NCBI RefSeq assembly: GCF_004000925.1
Contig: NZ_BIME01000003.1
Coordinates: 62,001 to 126,000, forward strand
DNA length: 64,000 nucleotides
Direction: 5' to 3'
Source: Paenibacillus illinoisensis NBRC 15959
GTDB taxonomy: Bacteria; Bacillota; Bacilli; Paenibacillales; Paenibacillaceae
Shown here: positions 16,817 through 26,162 of the stretch, in pieces
Layout: each line of letters begins with the position of its first letter
How positions within the stretch are numbered: the stretch's first letter is position 1
Program-made: the position numbers and the translations under genes
The notes under the pieces: model-generated
The model's input: only the letters and a program-made list of their open reading frames with translations
The model's database searches: none
Told to the model about the DNA's origin: nothing

Positions 16817-17767
16817 ATGAACCCAATTCATGAAATGAATGAGAAGAAAAAACTCATTATAACGACAGCTCTCAAGCTGTTTTCTGCCAAAGGCAGTGCT
16901 GCAACGTCCATGCAGGAGATTGCGGAGCTATGCGGCATGTCCAAGGGAAGCCTCTACCTGATTTTCAAATCCAAAGAGGAATTGGAAGCCAGTACGATGG
17001 AGTACTGCATCTATACCCTGCTGGATGAAATGTCACAGATTGAACATGAGGCTGGCCTCACATCACGAGAACGTCTGCACAAACAGATTGAGACGCTGCT
17101 GCTTCATGTATCCGAATTAAAAGAATTCCTTCGGGTGCAGCTGCGCAGCATGATGATGGATGATGAGCAGCAGCATCCCGGCAGGAAATGCGACCCGCAT
17201 CACAGGGATATGGAGATCCGAACCCTGCACTGGTTCAAGGATAAGCTGGAGGATCTATACGGTCCCGAGATTGAGCCATATACTGTGGATCTTATTTTGC
17301 TGACGCACGGCCTTTTCCTGTCCTACATCAAGATCTGGTTTACGGAGATGCCTTCCCTTACCGTATCCAAAATGGCCGCGAATCTGCTGCAAACGATGGA
17401 TTATGCAGCGTACGGTTTGCTGGATCAGCGACCCGAGCCTTTGATTAGCTTGGAAAACTGGCCGGCATGGACCAGTGAATCCAAATCGGATTCCACCATG
17501 ATGCGCCATCCCATTCACATCATCAAACAGATGCAGGATATCGTAACTACCGATCTGGCTGCAGGACAATCCCGAAATGATGCGTTAGAAACCATCGCCA
17601 TTCTCAAGCAGGAAATGATGGAATTCACGCCGCGCCGGGCTATTATCCTGGGCATGATGCACAACCTGGAGAACATTCCAGCCATCGAAGCGTTGCACTC
17701 CGAGCTTCAGCATATTCTGGATGCCATGTATAGCCGGTTCATCCAGGCTGACTCGTCAAACAAATAG
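16817..17767 (+). CDS. Long TetR family regulator upstream of RND pump
   Basis: At 316 residues this is longer than the usual 190-230 for TetR regulators. The HTH is at about residues 10-60 (SMQEIAELCGMSKGSLYLIF). The C-terminal extension beyond about residue 215 is predicted to be helical, with no recognised domain. I start at the ATG at 16817 with GAGGTGAAGG upstream; a TTG start at 16757 would add 20 residues. The gene is 35 bp upstream of the RND gene, so it probably controls the pump and itself. The ligand is unknown. Confidence 0.85.
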   Translation: MNPIHEMNEKKKLIITTALKLFSAKGSAATSMQEIAELCGMSKGSLYLIFKSKEELEASTMEYCIYTLLDEMSQIEHEAGLTSRERLHKQIETLLLHVSELKEFLRVQLRSMMMDDEQQHPGRKCDPHHRDMEIRTLHWFKDKLEDLYGPEIEPYTVDLILLTHGLFLSYIKIWFTEMPSLTVSKMAANLLQTMDYAAYGLLDQRPEPLISLENWPAWTSESKSDSTMMRHPIHIIKQMQDIVTTDLAAGQSRNDALETIAILKQEMMEFTPRRAIILGMMHNLENIPAIEALHSELQHILDAMYSRFIQADSSNK

Positions 17768-17802
17768 AAACAGGGAGAACAGAGAGGAGAAGAGACCATC
17801 GT

Positions 17803-20800
17803 ATGAAAGGAATCATTAATTTTTCACTGAACAACAAGTTCGCGATCTGGATCCTGACCATTATCATTTCCTTCGCTGGTTTGTACAGCGGACTGACGAT
17901 GAAGCAGGAAACCATCCCGAACATCAATGTGCCATTTCTAAGTGTCACAGCGATTGATCCCGGAGCGGCTCCAGAAGGTATCGTAGAAGATGTGACCAAG
18001 CCGCTGGAACAGACTCTGCGCAATGTGGAGGGAATCAAGACACTCACATCCACATCCATGGAGAACGCTGCTTCTATTACACTCGAATTTGATTACGGAA
18101 CAGATCTGACCAATGCTACTGCAGCTGTTCGCGAGGCGCTAAATGAGGTGCAGCTTCCGGACGGTGTACAGAAACCGACCATTTCCAAATTCAGCATCAA
18201 TTCATTTCCGGTTGTCTCACTGAGCTTGTCCGATAAGGACGGCGGAGATCTGGAGCAGTTGACCAGACTCGTTGAATCTGATATTCAGCCTGCACTCGAA
18301 GATATCGACGGTGTAGCCCAAGTACAGGTTTCCGGTCAGTATGTCAAGGAAGTCCAACTGAAGTTCAACCAGGACAAAATGAATGAACTCGGCCTTACAG
18401 AAGATACCGTTAACGGCATCGTTCAAGGTTCCTCTGTCCGCGTTCCACTCGGATTGTTCGAACTGGACGAAGCACAAAAAGCCGTTGTGGTTGATGGTAA
18501 TATCATTGATCTCGATGACCTGAAGAACCTTGCCATTCCTGTGGTACCTAGCGGCGCAGGCGCAGCAGCAGATCCATCTACTCAAGCAGGTGGTGCTGCA
18601 GGCCAAGCAACAGCTCCGGATGCCGCACAGGGGTCAACCCCGTCTGCCGCACCATCCGCGGGGGGAAATGCAAGTGCAGGCAGTGCTTCTGGTGCTGCCA
18701 ATGCAGCAGGAATTCCTACGGTGAAATTAAGCGAGATCGCGAACATTGAGGTTATCGGTCAGGCCGAATCCATTTCACGGACAGATGGCATGGAATCCAT
18801 TGGTATCTCCATTGTGAAATCCAATGACGCCAATACCGTGGATGTCGTGAATGCCGTTAAAGACAAAGCGGAAGAATTGCAGTCGCAATTCAAAAATGCC
18901 CAACTGACGGTATTGCTTGACCAAGGTAAGCCGATTCAGGATTCCGTCAATACGATGCTTGGCAAAGCGGTCTTTGGTGCCCTGTTTGCCATCCTGATTA
19001 TCCTGTTGTTCCTGCGTAATATTCGTTCAACCATTATCTCGATTATCTCGATCCCGCTCTCCTTGCTTATGGCATTGACTGCGCTTCTACTCATGGACAT
19101 TACATTGAACATGATGACACTGGGTGCCATGACCGTTGCCATCGGACGGGTCGTGGATGACTCCATCGTTGTTATCGAGAACATCTATCGCAGATTGACC
19201 CTTAAGGGAGAGAAACTGAAAGGCCGTGATCTGATCCGGGAAGCAACCCGTGAAATGTTCATTCCAATCCTCTCTTCCACGATTGTAACCATCGCCGTGT
19301 TCCTGCCACTGGCACTGGTTAGCGGTATGGTAGGCGAACTCTTCATGCCATTTGCATTAACCATGGTATTTGCGCTGCTGGCATCCTTGCTCGTGGCGAT
19401 CACCATCGTTCCGATGCTGGCTCATACCCTGTTCCGCAAAGGCCTGAAGAACAAGCAAAATCATGAGGAAAAACCAGGGAAGATGGCTGAGGGTTACAAA
19501 CGCCTGCTGAACTGGACACTTTCGCACAAAATCATTACCGTCGGCATCGCCGTGGTCTTGCTCGTCGGCAGTTTGTTCCTGTATCCGTTCATCGGTGCAA
19601 GCTTCTTGCCAGAACAGCAGGACAAATATGTGACGATCACATACAGCCCGGAAACCGGCTCCCTACGTGAAGACGTTGAAAAAGAAGCACTTGCTGCTGA
19701 AAAATATTTGCTGAAGCAGCCTGGCCTGGAGAAAATGCAGTATTCCATCGGCGGCAGCAATCCACTGAGCAGCATGGGTGGAGGAAGCTCAAACTCGGCA
19801 CTCTTCTATATCGAATACAATGAAGACACCAAAGATTTCAGCCAAGTGAAGGAACAGCTTGTAGAAGGTTTGCGTAAAGAAGTTCCCGTAGGTACCTGGA
19901 GTGAGCTGGATATGTCCGGCGGTCTGGGAGGCAGCAGCCTGAGCATCTCCATCTACGGCGACAATGTGGAACAGCTCAAGCCTGTCACGGATGAAGTGTT
20001 CAAGCTGGTTGAAGCAGATACCGAAAACTTCGAAAAAGCAGACACCACACTCTCTGACACGTATGGTCAATATACCCTCGTCGCGGATCAGGAAAAGCTG
20101 AGCTCACTCGGTCTGACTGCAGGCCAATTGGCTATGGCCCTGAGCCCTGCACAGGAACGCCCGGTACTGACGGAAGTGGATATTGATAACAAAACCTATA
20201 AAGTGTATGTCGAGACAGATCAGAAGACATTCGACAGCATCACTGACATTGAAAATGAGACAGTGACTTCTCCGCTCGGCATCCAAGTACCGATCAAGGA
20301 TGTTGCAAACGTTGAAGAAGGCACTTCTCCAAACTCGATCATGCGCATTGACGGCAAGGTCGTAGCACAAGTTTCGGCTACCATCCTGGCTTCCGATGTG
20401 CAGAAGGCTTCACAAACCCTGCAGGATAACATCGACAAGCTGGACCTGCCTGATGGCGTTGAGGTGAAATTTGGCGGTACAACCGAGCAGATCAATGACA
20501 CCTTTACCCAACTGGGTCTTGCCATGCTGGCAGCCATCGCCATTGTATACTTTGTACTTGTTGTTACATTTGGCGGCGGACTCGCTCCATTCGCCATCCT
20601 GTTCTCCCTGCCGTTTACCGTTATTGGTATCATGGTAGGTCTGTTCCTGGCTGGCGGCACCATTGACGTCTCTGCCATGATGGGTGGACTGATGCTGATC
20701 GGGATCGTAGTCACCAATGCCATCGTCCTGATCGACCGTGTCATTCACATGGAGAAAGACGGCATGTCTACGCGTGAAGCCTTGCTTGAAGCAGGTGCAA

Positions 20801-21015
20801 CACGTCTGCGTCCAATCCTGATGACTGCACTTGCAACGATCGGCGCCTTGCTGCCACTCGTTACTGGACTGGAAGAAAGTGCGGGAATCATCTCGAAAGG
20901 CCTGGGTATTACCGTTATCGGCGGTCTGATCAGCTCTACGCTGCTTACCCTGGTTATTGTGCCGATCGTGTATGAATTCCTGATGAAATTCAAGAAGAAA
21001 AGAATCGAAGATTAA
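17803..21015 (+). CDS. RND family efflux transporter (SwrC/AcrB-like)
   Basis: This 1070-residue pump has the 12-helix RND plan: helix 1, a large extracellular loop, helices 2-6, a second loop, helices 8-12. The proton-relay aspartates are D452-D453 in GRVVDDSIVVIEN, equivalent to AcrB D407/D408. Gram-positive relatives such as Bacillus SwrC export lipopeptide surfactants or drugs without an outer-membrane partner. An unusual Ala/Gly/Ser-rich low-complexity stretch at about residues 250-303 is inserted in the first loop. No membrane-fusion gene is adjacent. The upstream TetR is the likely regulator. Confidence 0.92.
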   Translation: MKGIINFSLNNKFAIWILTIIISFAGLYSGLTMKQETIPNINVPFLSVTAIDPGAAPEGIVEDVTKPLEQTLRNVEGIKTLTSTSMENAASITLEFDYGTDLTNATAAVREALNEVQLPDGVQKPTISKFSINSFPVVSLSLSDKDGGDLEQLTRLVESDIQPALEDIDGVAQVQVSGQYVKEVQLKFNQDKMNELGLTEDTVNGIVQGSSVRVPLGLFELDEAQKAVVVDGNIIDLDDLKNLAIPVVPSGAGAAADPSTQAGGAAGQATAPDAAQGSTPSAAPSAGGNASAGSASGAANAAGIPTVKLSEIANIEVIGQAESISRTDGMESIGISIVKSNDANTVDVVNAVKDKAEELQSQFKNAQLTVLLDQGKPIQDSVNTMLGKAVFGALFAILIILLFLRNIRSTIISIISIPLSLLMALTALLLMDITLNMMTLGAMTVAIGRVVDDSIVVIENIYRRLTLKGEKLKGRDLIREATREMFIPILSSTIVTIAVFLPLALVSGMVGELFMPFALTMVFALLASLLVAITIVPMLAHTLFRKGLKNKQNHEEKPGKMAEGYKRLLNWTLSHKIITVGIAVVLLVGSLFLYPFIGASFLPEQQDKYVTITYSPETGSLREDVEKEALAAEKYLLKQPGLEKMQYSIGGSNPLSSMGGGSSNSALFYIEYNEDTKDFSQVKEQLVEGLRKEVPVGTWSELDMSGGLGGSSLSISIYGDNVEQLKPVTDEVFKLVEADTENFEKADTTLSDTYGQYTLVADQEKLSSLGLTAGQLAMALSPAQERPVLTEVDIDNKTYKVYVETDQKTFDSITDIENETVTSPLGIQVPIKDVANVEEGTSPNSIMRIDGKVVAQVSATILASDVQKASQTLQDNIDKLDLPDGVEVKFGGTTEQINDTFTQLGLAMLAAIAIVYFVLVVTFGGGLAPFAILFSLPFTVIGIMVGLFLAGGTIDVSAMMGGLMLIGIVVTNAIVLIDRVIHMEKDGMSTREALLEAGATRLRPILMTALATIGALLPLVTGLEESAGIISKGLGITVIGGLISSTLLTLVIVPIVYEFLMKFKKKRIED

Positions 21016-21063
21016 GCTGCTCAATTGAACTTCGGTCCATAAAGAGCAATACGGAATTATAAT

Positions 21064-21123
21064 AAACCTCCTGGTTCTCCATTGGAATGATTGTCTATTT
21101 CAATGAGATCAGGAGGTTTTTTT
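21064..21123 (+). terminator. Terminator of RND operon
   Basis: A 10-bp stem, arms AAACCTCCTG (21064-21073) and CAGGAGGTTT (21110-21119), contains an inner CATTG/CAATG pair and is followed by a T-run. Confidence 0.85.
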
Positions 21124-21416
21124 GTTTGACCATTAAGGGACTCCCTCCCTAAATGTCAGGTAAAACGACACCAATCCGAACCTGGATTATTCCAGATTAC
21201 AAAAAAAGATGCCTAGTTTGTTATGTAAAACAAATCAGCGTTAGATTTCAGCCCATCATCGGTAAACGGACTTATAATATAGCTTAATTATGTAAGTTAA
21301 CGGATTTTAGACAGGTCATCCAGCTCGTACATCACAACATAACAGACGCTCTTCAGAAACCTGCATCATGAGGCGGGATTGCAATTGGCATGCAATTGGG
21401 GAAGGACGGTGGTTGT
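21124..21416. other. Intergenic leader of PucR gene
   Basis: No gene or clear repeat is seen in these 293 bases. A TATAAT at 21273-21278 could be a -10 box for the PucR gene, but no matching -35 is found, so the promoter may need an activator. The rest is AT-rich and unremarkable. Confidence 0.35.
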
Positions 21417-23093
21417 ATGGGGGAAACGACGCTCCAACTTCAGATGAGAGACATGTTGAAACGGCCTGTATTTCGCAAGGCAGAGGTACTGGCCAGTGAA
21501 CGGGCACTGGAGAGGTATGTCCGTTGGGTCCATATTATGGAGGTACCGGATGTGGGCGATCTGTTAAACGGAGGAGAACTGGTACTGACTACCGGCATCG
21601 GCTGGCAGGCTGATGAGCAGCAAGGTTTGTCTTTCCTGCGGCAGTTAATTGCCCGTGGTGCGGCTGGACTCTGTATCGAACTGGGGATTCACACCAAGTC
21701 CCAACTTGGAGCGATGAAAGAAATCGCAGCAGCAGATGACTTTCCGCTGATCTGGTTCCATGAACAAGTCCGCTATATTGATATTACACAGGACCTGCAC
21801 TTCGCCCTGATTCGCAGTCATCAGCGGATGCTCGCCGAACTCGACAATCTGACTACCTCGTTCAACCAGCTCCTGCTAAACGGAGACGGCGTACAGCCGC
21901 TGCTTCGCTTGTTATCACGCACAATCGGCTGCCCGGTTGCATTATACCCACTCGAGGGGGAAGCCAGTGCTGTTCCTTATTGTCCGCCAGAGCAATTGGA
22001 GAACCGGAGAATGGCTTGGTTAACCCAGCGCAACCATTCACCTGAGTCAGGACAATCAAGCAATTCCCATCGTTTGGAGCAACTCATGGATGCCTATACC
22101 CTCCCTGTTCAGGCGCTCGATTACACCTTCGCGGACCTGGTACTCTTTTTGGAGAAACTTCCCGAACACGAGCCTGAGTCACTGCGTCACAAACCTACTG
22201 ATGAATTTGTCGTTCAGGCACTGGAGCGCTGTGCAGCCGCTATTGCACAGGACTGGATGCGAACCAAATACATGGAGGAGAAGCGTCGTTACAAGGAAGA
22301 CATGTGGGTCATCGACTGGCTGAACGGACATCACACGGCCAAGGAAATTCAAGAGTACCTGTCCGCCAGCCCCCTGCTTGCTGCCAGCAAAGGCACCGTC
22401 GTTTTGTTTGACAGTAATCCGAATTATACCGACAGCCTCAAGCTGCAGAAGCTGCTTATACAGCGCAATATCGTCGCCCGTTCTGTATTCTCCAGGGAAG
22501 GGTTCTCCCTGTTCAGCACGGTATTGAATCATCAGATCATCCTGATCATCCTCGATCCTCAGCCAGGTCCTCAGCGCAAAAGCCATCTCTGGCGTTGCAT
22601 AGAGCAGCTCCAGCAGCACGAAACGGACCAGACCCACCGTCTGTTCTCCGGTCTGCTCGGCATCGGTCACAGCTGTGCCGATTTGTCACGACTCAAGGAC
22701 AGCCTGGATACGGCCAAGGAAACGCTGCGCATTCAAAAGGATACCGGACCCATGCAGCAGCCGTTTTACAGCAATCTCCATGGTTACCGCATCATTGCCG
22801 GGATGAAGCAGAGCGGTAATCTGGAGGATTTTATTGAGGAATACCTCGGCCCCGTCATCCGGCATGATGCAGAGAAAGGCGGCCAGCTGCTGCGCACACT
22901 CAAGCAATATTTTGTGCTGTGCTGCTCCAAACAGGAGACCGCTACTGCCCTATTCATTGTCAGACAGACCCTCTATCACCGGCTCGACAAAATCGAGGCT
23001 TTGCTCGGAGAAGACTATATCCTCCCCGAGAAACGCGTCGCCATCGAACTCGCCATCTACGCTTATGAATACGTTCATGGTCCAATTGCATAA
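21417..23093 (+). CDS. PucR family transcriptional regulator
   Basis: This 558-residue protein has the N-terminal PucR domain (about residues 8-130, with RWVHIMEVPDVGDLLNGGEL), a middle region of GGDEF-like relatives, and a C-terminal PucR HTH (LFIVRQTLYHRLDKIEALLG, about 500-545). Family members regulate purine, pyrimidine or amino acid catabolism in response to nitrogen metabolites. I start at the ATG at 21417, although an ATG nine codons upstream is also possible. Its stop is only 12 bp from the convergent end of the pyrimidine operon, the likely target. The effector is unknown. Confidence 0.88.
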   Translation: MGETTLQLQMRDMLKRPVFRKAEVLASERALERYVRWVHIMEVPDVGDLLNGGELVLTTGIGWQADEQQGLSFLRQLIARGAAGLCIELGIHTKSQLGAMKEIAAADDFPLIWFHEQVRYIDITQDLHFALIRSHQRMLAELDNLTTSFNQLLLNGDGVQPLLRLLSRTIGCPVALYPLEGEASAVPYCPPEQLENRRMAWLTQRNHSPESGQSSNSHRLEQLMDAYTLPVQALDYTFADLVLFLEKLPEHEPESLRHKPTDEFVVQALERCAAAIAQDWMRTKYMEEKRRYKEDMWVIDWLNGHHTAKEIQEYLSASPLLAASKGTVVLFDSNPNYTDSLKLQKLLIQRNIVARSVFSREGFSLFSTVLNHQIILIILDPQPGPQRKSHLWRCIEQLQQHETDQTHRLFSGLLGIGHSCADLSRLKDSLDTAKETLRIQKDTGPMQQPFYSNLHGYRIIAGMKQSGNLEDFIEEYLGPVIRHDAEKGGQLLRTLKQYFVLCCSKQETATALFIVRQTLYHRLDKIEALLGEDYILPEKRVAIELAIYAYEYVHGPIA

Positions 23094-23105
23094 ATGGCAA
23101 GAGGA

Positions 23106-23333
23106 CTATGCCCCCCGCTGTTCCTGAAGCTGCCGGATCAGAAAGTGGACGAACCACTTTCGTCCGGACGCTGTACCCACATGCTGCTCTTTCATTTCGC
23201 CCGGATGATCGGGATGTTCCCACACGACACTGGTACCCTCCAGATGTTCCTGAACCGAATAGATCCGATATCCCAGCGCAACCATTCGTTCAATCGCCAA
23301 TTTCTCCGCTTCAAATGCTTCATTCTCCATCAT
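23106..23333 (-). CDS. Small protein of pyrimidine catabolic operon, unknown function
   Basis: This 75-residue, charged protein has no membrane segment. Features are FEAEKLAIERMVALGYRIY near the N-terminus and a basic, aromatic C-terminal half (GRKWFVHFLIRQLQEQ). I do not recognise the family. It is the last gene of the operon, with GGGAGG 9 nt before the ATG; a TTG start three codons earlier would overlap the dihydropyrimidinase stop. Conserved linkage would make it a candidate accessory factor. Confidence 0.65.
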   Translation of the reverse strand: MMENEAFEAEKLAIERMVALGYRIYSVQEHLEGTSVVWEHPDHPGEMKEQHVGTASGRKWFVHFLIRQLQEQRGA

Positions 23334-23338
23334 TCGCC

Positions 23339-24778
23339 TCAACCTCCCGTCACTGTCGTAACCGCCTGCCGCCCAGGCATCGGGGCACCTGCATCGTATT
23401 TGGCACGCTTCACATACTGGCCCGATCCTGCCGCACCTGCAAACTGACGATCCTTAATGACATACTCCCCCCGGCACAGCACGGTAACGGGACACCCCTG
23501 TACCTGCATGCCTTCGAAGGCGCTATAATCCACATTCATATGATGTGTACTCGCCGATATCTCCCGGGAAATGGACGGATCAAAAATAACGATATCCGCA
23601 TCGGTACCGACTGCAAGTGTCCCTTTCTGCGGAAACATCCCAAACAGCTTGCTCGCCCGGGTAGAACACAGATCTACCCATTGATTCAATGAAATGCGTC
23701 CTTTGGCAACTCCCTCCGAGTATAAAATGCTAAGCCGGTCCTCAATGACAGGCCCACCATTAGGAATTTTGCTAAAGTCATTCTTCCCCAGATCCTTCTG
23801 TCCCTTGAAATTAAATGAGCAGTGATCGGACCCAATGGTCTGCAACTGGCCGCTCTTCAGTGCATTCCACAACACCTCCTGATGGGAGGCTTCCCTGAGA
23901 GGCGGGGACCAGACATACTTCGCCCCTTCGAAATCAGGCTGATCCATGATGGACTGATCCAGCGTCAGATACTGCGGACATGTCTCGCCCCAAATTCGAT
24001 AGCCCATGTCGCGCATGCGTGCAATCTGCTCCACGGCTTCGGCACACGTCACATGCACAACATACAGCTGTGAATCCGCAAGGGCAGCCAGACGTGCAGC
24101 GCGTCCTGTCGCCTCTCCTTCCAGGATGGAAGGACGGGTAAGTGCGTGATGGATCGGCTCGGTTCGCCCTTCAGCAAGCGCCTGTCGAACAAGCAGATCG
24201 ATGACATCGCCGTTCTCGGCATGCACCATGACCAGTGCACCGTACTCCTTGGCCTTTTGCAGCGTCTGATAGAGGATGCCATCATCTGCCTGGAACTGGT
24301 TTTTATAGGCCATGAACACTTTGAAGGAAGACACCCCTTCTTCCTCAATGACCTGCGGCAGTTCCTCCAATACCTGGTCATTCATCTCTCCGATCATCAG
24401 ATGAAACCCATAGTCGATGGCAGCCTTCCCCTTGGCCTTCGCATGCCATTCCTTCAGGGATTCGGTGAGCGGTTTGCCTTTCTGGGTCAGACAGAAATCA
24501 AGGATTGTCGTTGTTCCGCCAAACGCTGCCGCTGCGGTTCCCGTTGCAAAATCATCCGCGGTCACTGTCCCGCCAAAAGGCATATCCAGATGGGTATGCG
24601 GATCAATACCACCGGGAATGACATAACAGCCGGCAGCATCCACGATCTCCGTTCGGTCATCCGCCACCATGCCCATGCCAATCTGCGTGATTTTCCCGTT
24701 CTCGATGAGTATATCTGCTGCAAATGTGTCTGCTGCCGTGACCAATACGCCGTTTCGAATCAGTTTGCGCCCACTCAT
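23339..24778 (-). CDS. hydA: Dihydropyrimidinase / D-hydantoinase
   Basis: This 479-residue amidohydrolase opens dihydrouracil or dihydrothymine rings to N-carbamoyl-beta-amino acids. The metal-binding HxH is in GGIDPHTHLDMPFGG. The carboxylated Lys is expected in SSFKVFMAYKNQF, and further metal ligands lie in MVHAENGD and YVVHVTCAEA. The length is normal for cyclic imidases. The ATG overlaps the preA stop in an ATGA junction. Being next to preTA assigns it to the second step of reductive pyrimidine breakdown, though hydantoins may also be substrates. Confidence 0.93.
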   Translation of the reverse strand: MSGRKLIRNGVLVTAADTFAADILIENGKITQIGMGMVADDRTEIVDAAGCYVIPGGIDPHTHLDMPFGGTVTADDFATGTAAAAFGGTTTILDFCLTQKGKPLTESLKEWHAKAKGKAAIDYGFHLMIGEMNDQVLEELPQVIEEEGVSSFKVFMAYKNQFQADDGILYQTLQKAKEYGALVMVHAENGDVIDLLVRQALAEGRTEPIHHALTRPSILEGEATGRAARLAALADSQLYVVHVTCAEAVEQIARMRDMGYRIWGETCPQYLTLDQSIMDQPDFEGAKYVWSPPLREASHQEVLWNALKSGQLQTIGSDHCSFNFKGQKDLGKNDFSKIPNGGPVIEDRLSILYSEGVAKGRISLNQWVDLCSTRASKLFGMFPQKGTLAVGTDADIVIFDPSISREISASTHHMNVDYSAFEGMQVQGCPVTVLCRGEYVIKDRQFAGAAGSGQYVKRAKYDAGAPMPGRQAVTTVTGG

Positions 24779-26070
24779 GATATCGCCTCCTTGGTTGATT
24801 GATCTCTAATCGATTGCAGTACAGCAATCGCAGATTGACGTTCATTCCAGGTTAACGGTGTCTGTTCAGGTGCTACCTCGACCATTTCAATAGCCCCGTC
24901 CACCGGACATACAATCGAGCATAGGTTACATCCCACACAATCTTCCTCGACCACTTCCAGATAGGCGCCGGAAGGATCAGTCAGCATATCAATACACTGA
25001 TGCGATGTGTCCTCACAAGCGATATGGCACTTGTTGCAGTTAATGCAGACATCACGGTTGATGCGGGCGACCACTTTGTAGTTGAGGTCCAGATTACCCC
25101 AGTCCGAGTATCGGGGGACCGTCTGGCCCACAAGTTCCGTCACACTGCTCAGGCCCTTCTCATCCAAATAATCATTCAGCCCGTCGATCATATCCTCCAC
25201 GATGCGAAAACCATGATGCATCGCTGCCGTACACACTTGGACGCCTGTCGCTCCCATGAGCAAAAACTCCGCCGTATCCCGCCAATCGGATATGCCGCCA
25301 ATACCCGAGATGGGCACGCCCACTTCCGGATGGCGGGCACATTCGGCCACCATGTTGAGGGCAATCGGCTTCACGGCTGGTCCGCAATAGCCGCCATGGG
25401 CTCCTTTGCCGCCTACATGGGGCACGGTATTCCACGAATCCAGATCCACCCCTGCCAGAGAGTTAATGGTGTTGATAAGAGAAATGGCATCCGCACCGCC
25501 GCGCACTGCGGCCCGGGCCGTTGCCGTAATATCCGTAATATTCGGTGTCAGCTTCACGATCACGGGGGTCGTCGCGACTTCCTTCACCCACATCGTCTGC
25601 AGCTCAACCAGATCCGGCTGCTGACCGGAAGCCGCCCCCATGCCGCGTTCGGCCATCCCATGGGGACAGCCGAAGTTTAACTCCAGACCATCCACTCCTA
25701 CTGCTTCTACCTTTTTGACAATCTCATGCCACTTCTCCCGCTTCGGCTCCACCATCAGTGAGGCAATGACCGCGCGATCCGGGAAGCGTTTCTTGGTTTC
25801 GGCAATCTCCCGCAGATTGACCTCCAGTGGACGATCGGAGATCAACTCAATATTGTTGAAGCCTGCTACCCGCTGTCCGCCGAAATGTACAGCAGCAAAA
25901 CGGGATGACGTGTTAATGATCGGTTCACCCAGCGTCTTCCACACCGCGCCTCCCCAGCCTGCCTCGAAGGCGCGCTGCACCTGATATCCCGTATTCGTCG
26001 GCGGAGCAGATGCCAGCCAAAATGGGTTGGGTGATCGAATACCTGCCAGATTTATCGATAAGTCAGCCAT
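24775..26070 (-). CDS. preA: Dihydropyrimidine dehydrogenase, PreA subunit
   Basis: This 431-residue protein has an FMN-binding TIM barrel like class 1 dihydroorotate dehydrogenase, beginning INLAGIRSPNPFWLASAPP. A C-terminal ferredoxin domain holds two 4Fe-4S cysteine sets, CINCNKCHIAC and CVGCNLCSIVCP. The catalytic Cys region is LNFGCPHGMAERGMG. PreA reduces uracil or thymine using electrons passed from NADH by PreT. The start ATG at 26070 follows AGGAGGGATCGTT; a 20-residue upstream extension is not supported. Confidence 0.95.
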   Translation of the reverse strand: MADLSINLAGIRSPNPFWLASAPPTNTGYQVQRAFEAGWGGAVWKTLGEPIINTSSRFAAVHFGGQRVAGFNNIELISDRPLEVNLREIAETKKRFPDRAVIASLMVEPKREKWHEIVKKVEAVGVDGLELNFGCPHGMAERGMGAASGQQPDLVELQTMWVKEVATTPVIVKLTPNITDITATARAAVRGGADAISLINTINSLAGVDLDSWNTVPHVGGKGAHGGYCGPAVKPIALNMVAECARHPEVGVPISGIGGISDWRDTAEFLLMGATGVQVCTAAMHHGFRIVEDMIDGLNDYLDEKGLSSVTELVGQTVPRYSDWGNLDLNYKVVARINRDVCINCNKCHIACEDTSHQCIDMLTDPSGAYLEVVEEDCVGCNLCSIVCPVDGAIEMVEVAPEQTPLTWNERQSAIAVLQSIRDQSTKEAIS

Positions 26071-26162
26071 AACGATCCCTCCTTGGTGTTGTTTGCATAT
26101 ATGGTCTTGCTTTGCACTCGATGGCTTCATGGTCTGAACAGCATACGAAGCACAAGCTCACC

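Noticed and set aside
21064..21123. Riboswitch at the end of the RND operon
   Set aside because: The structure is a simple terminator stem followed by T residues, downstream of the gene.
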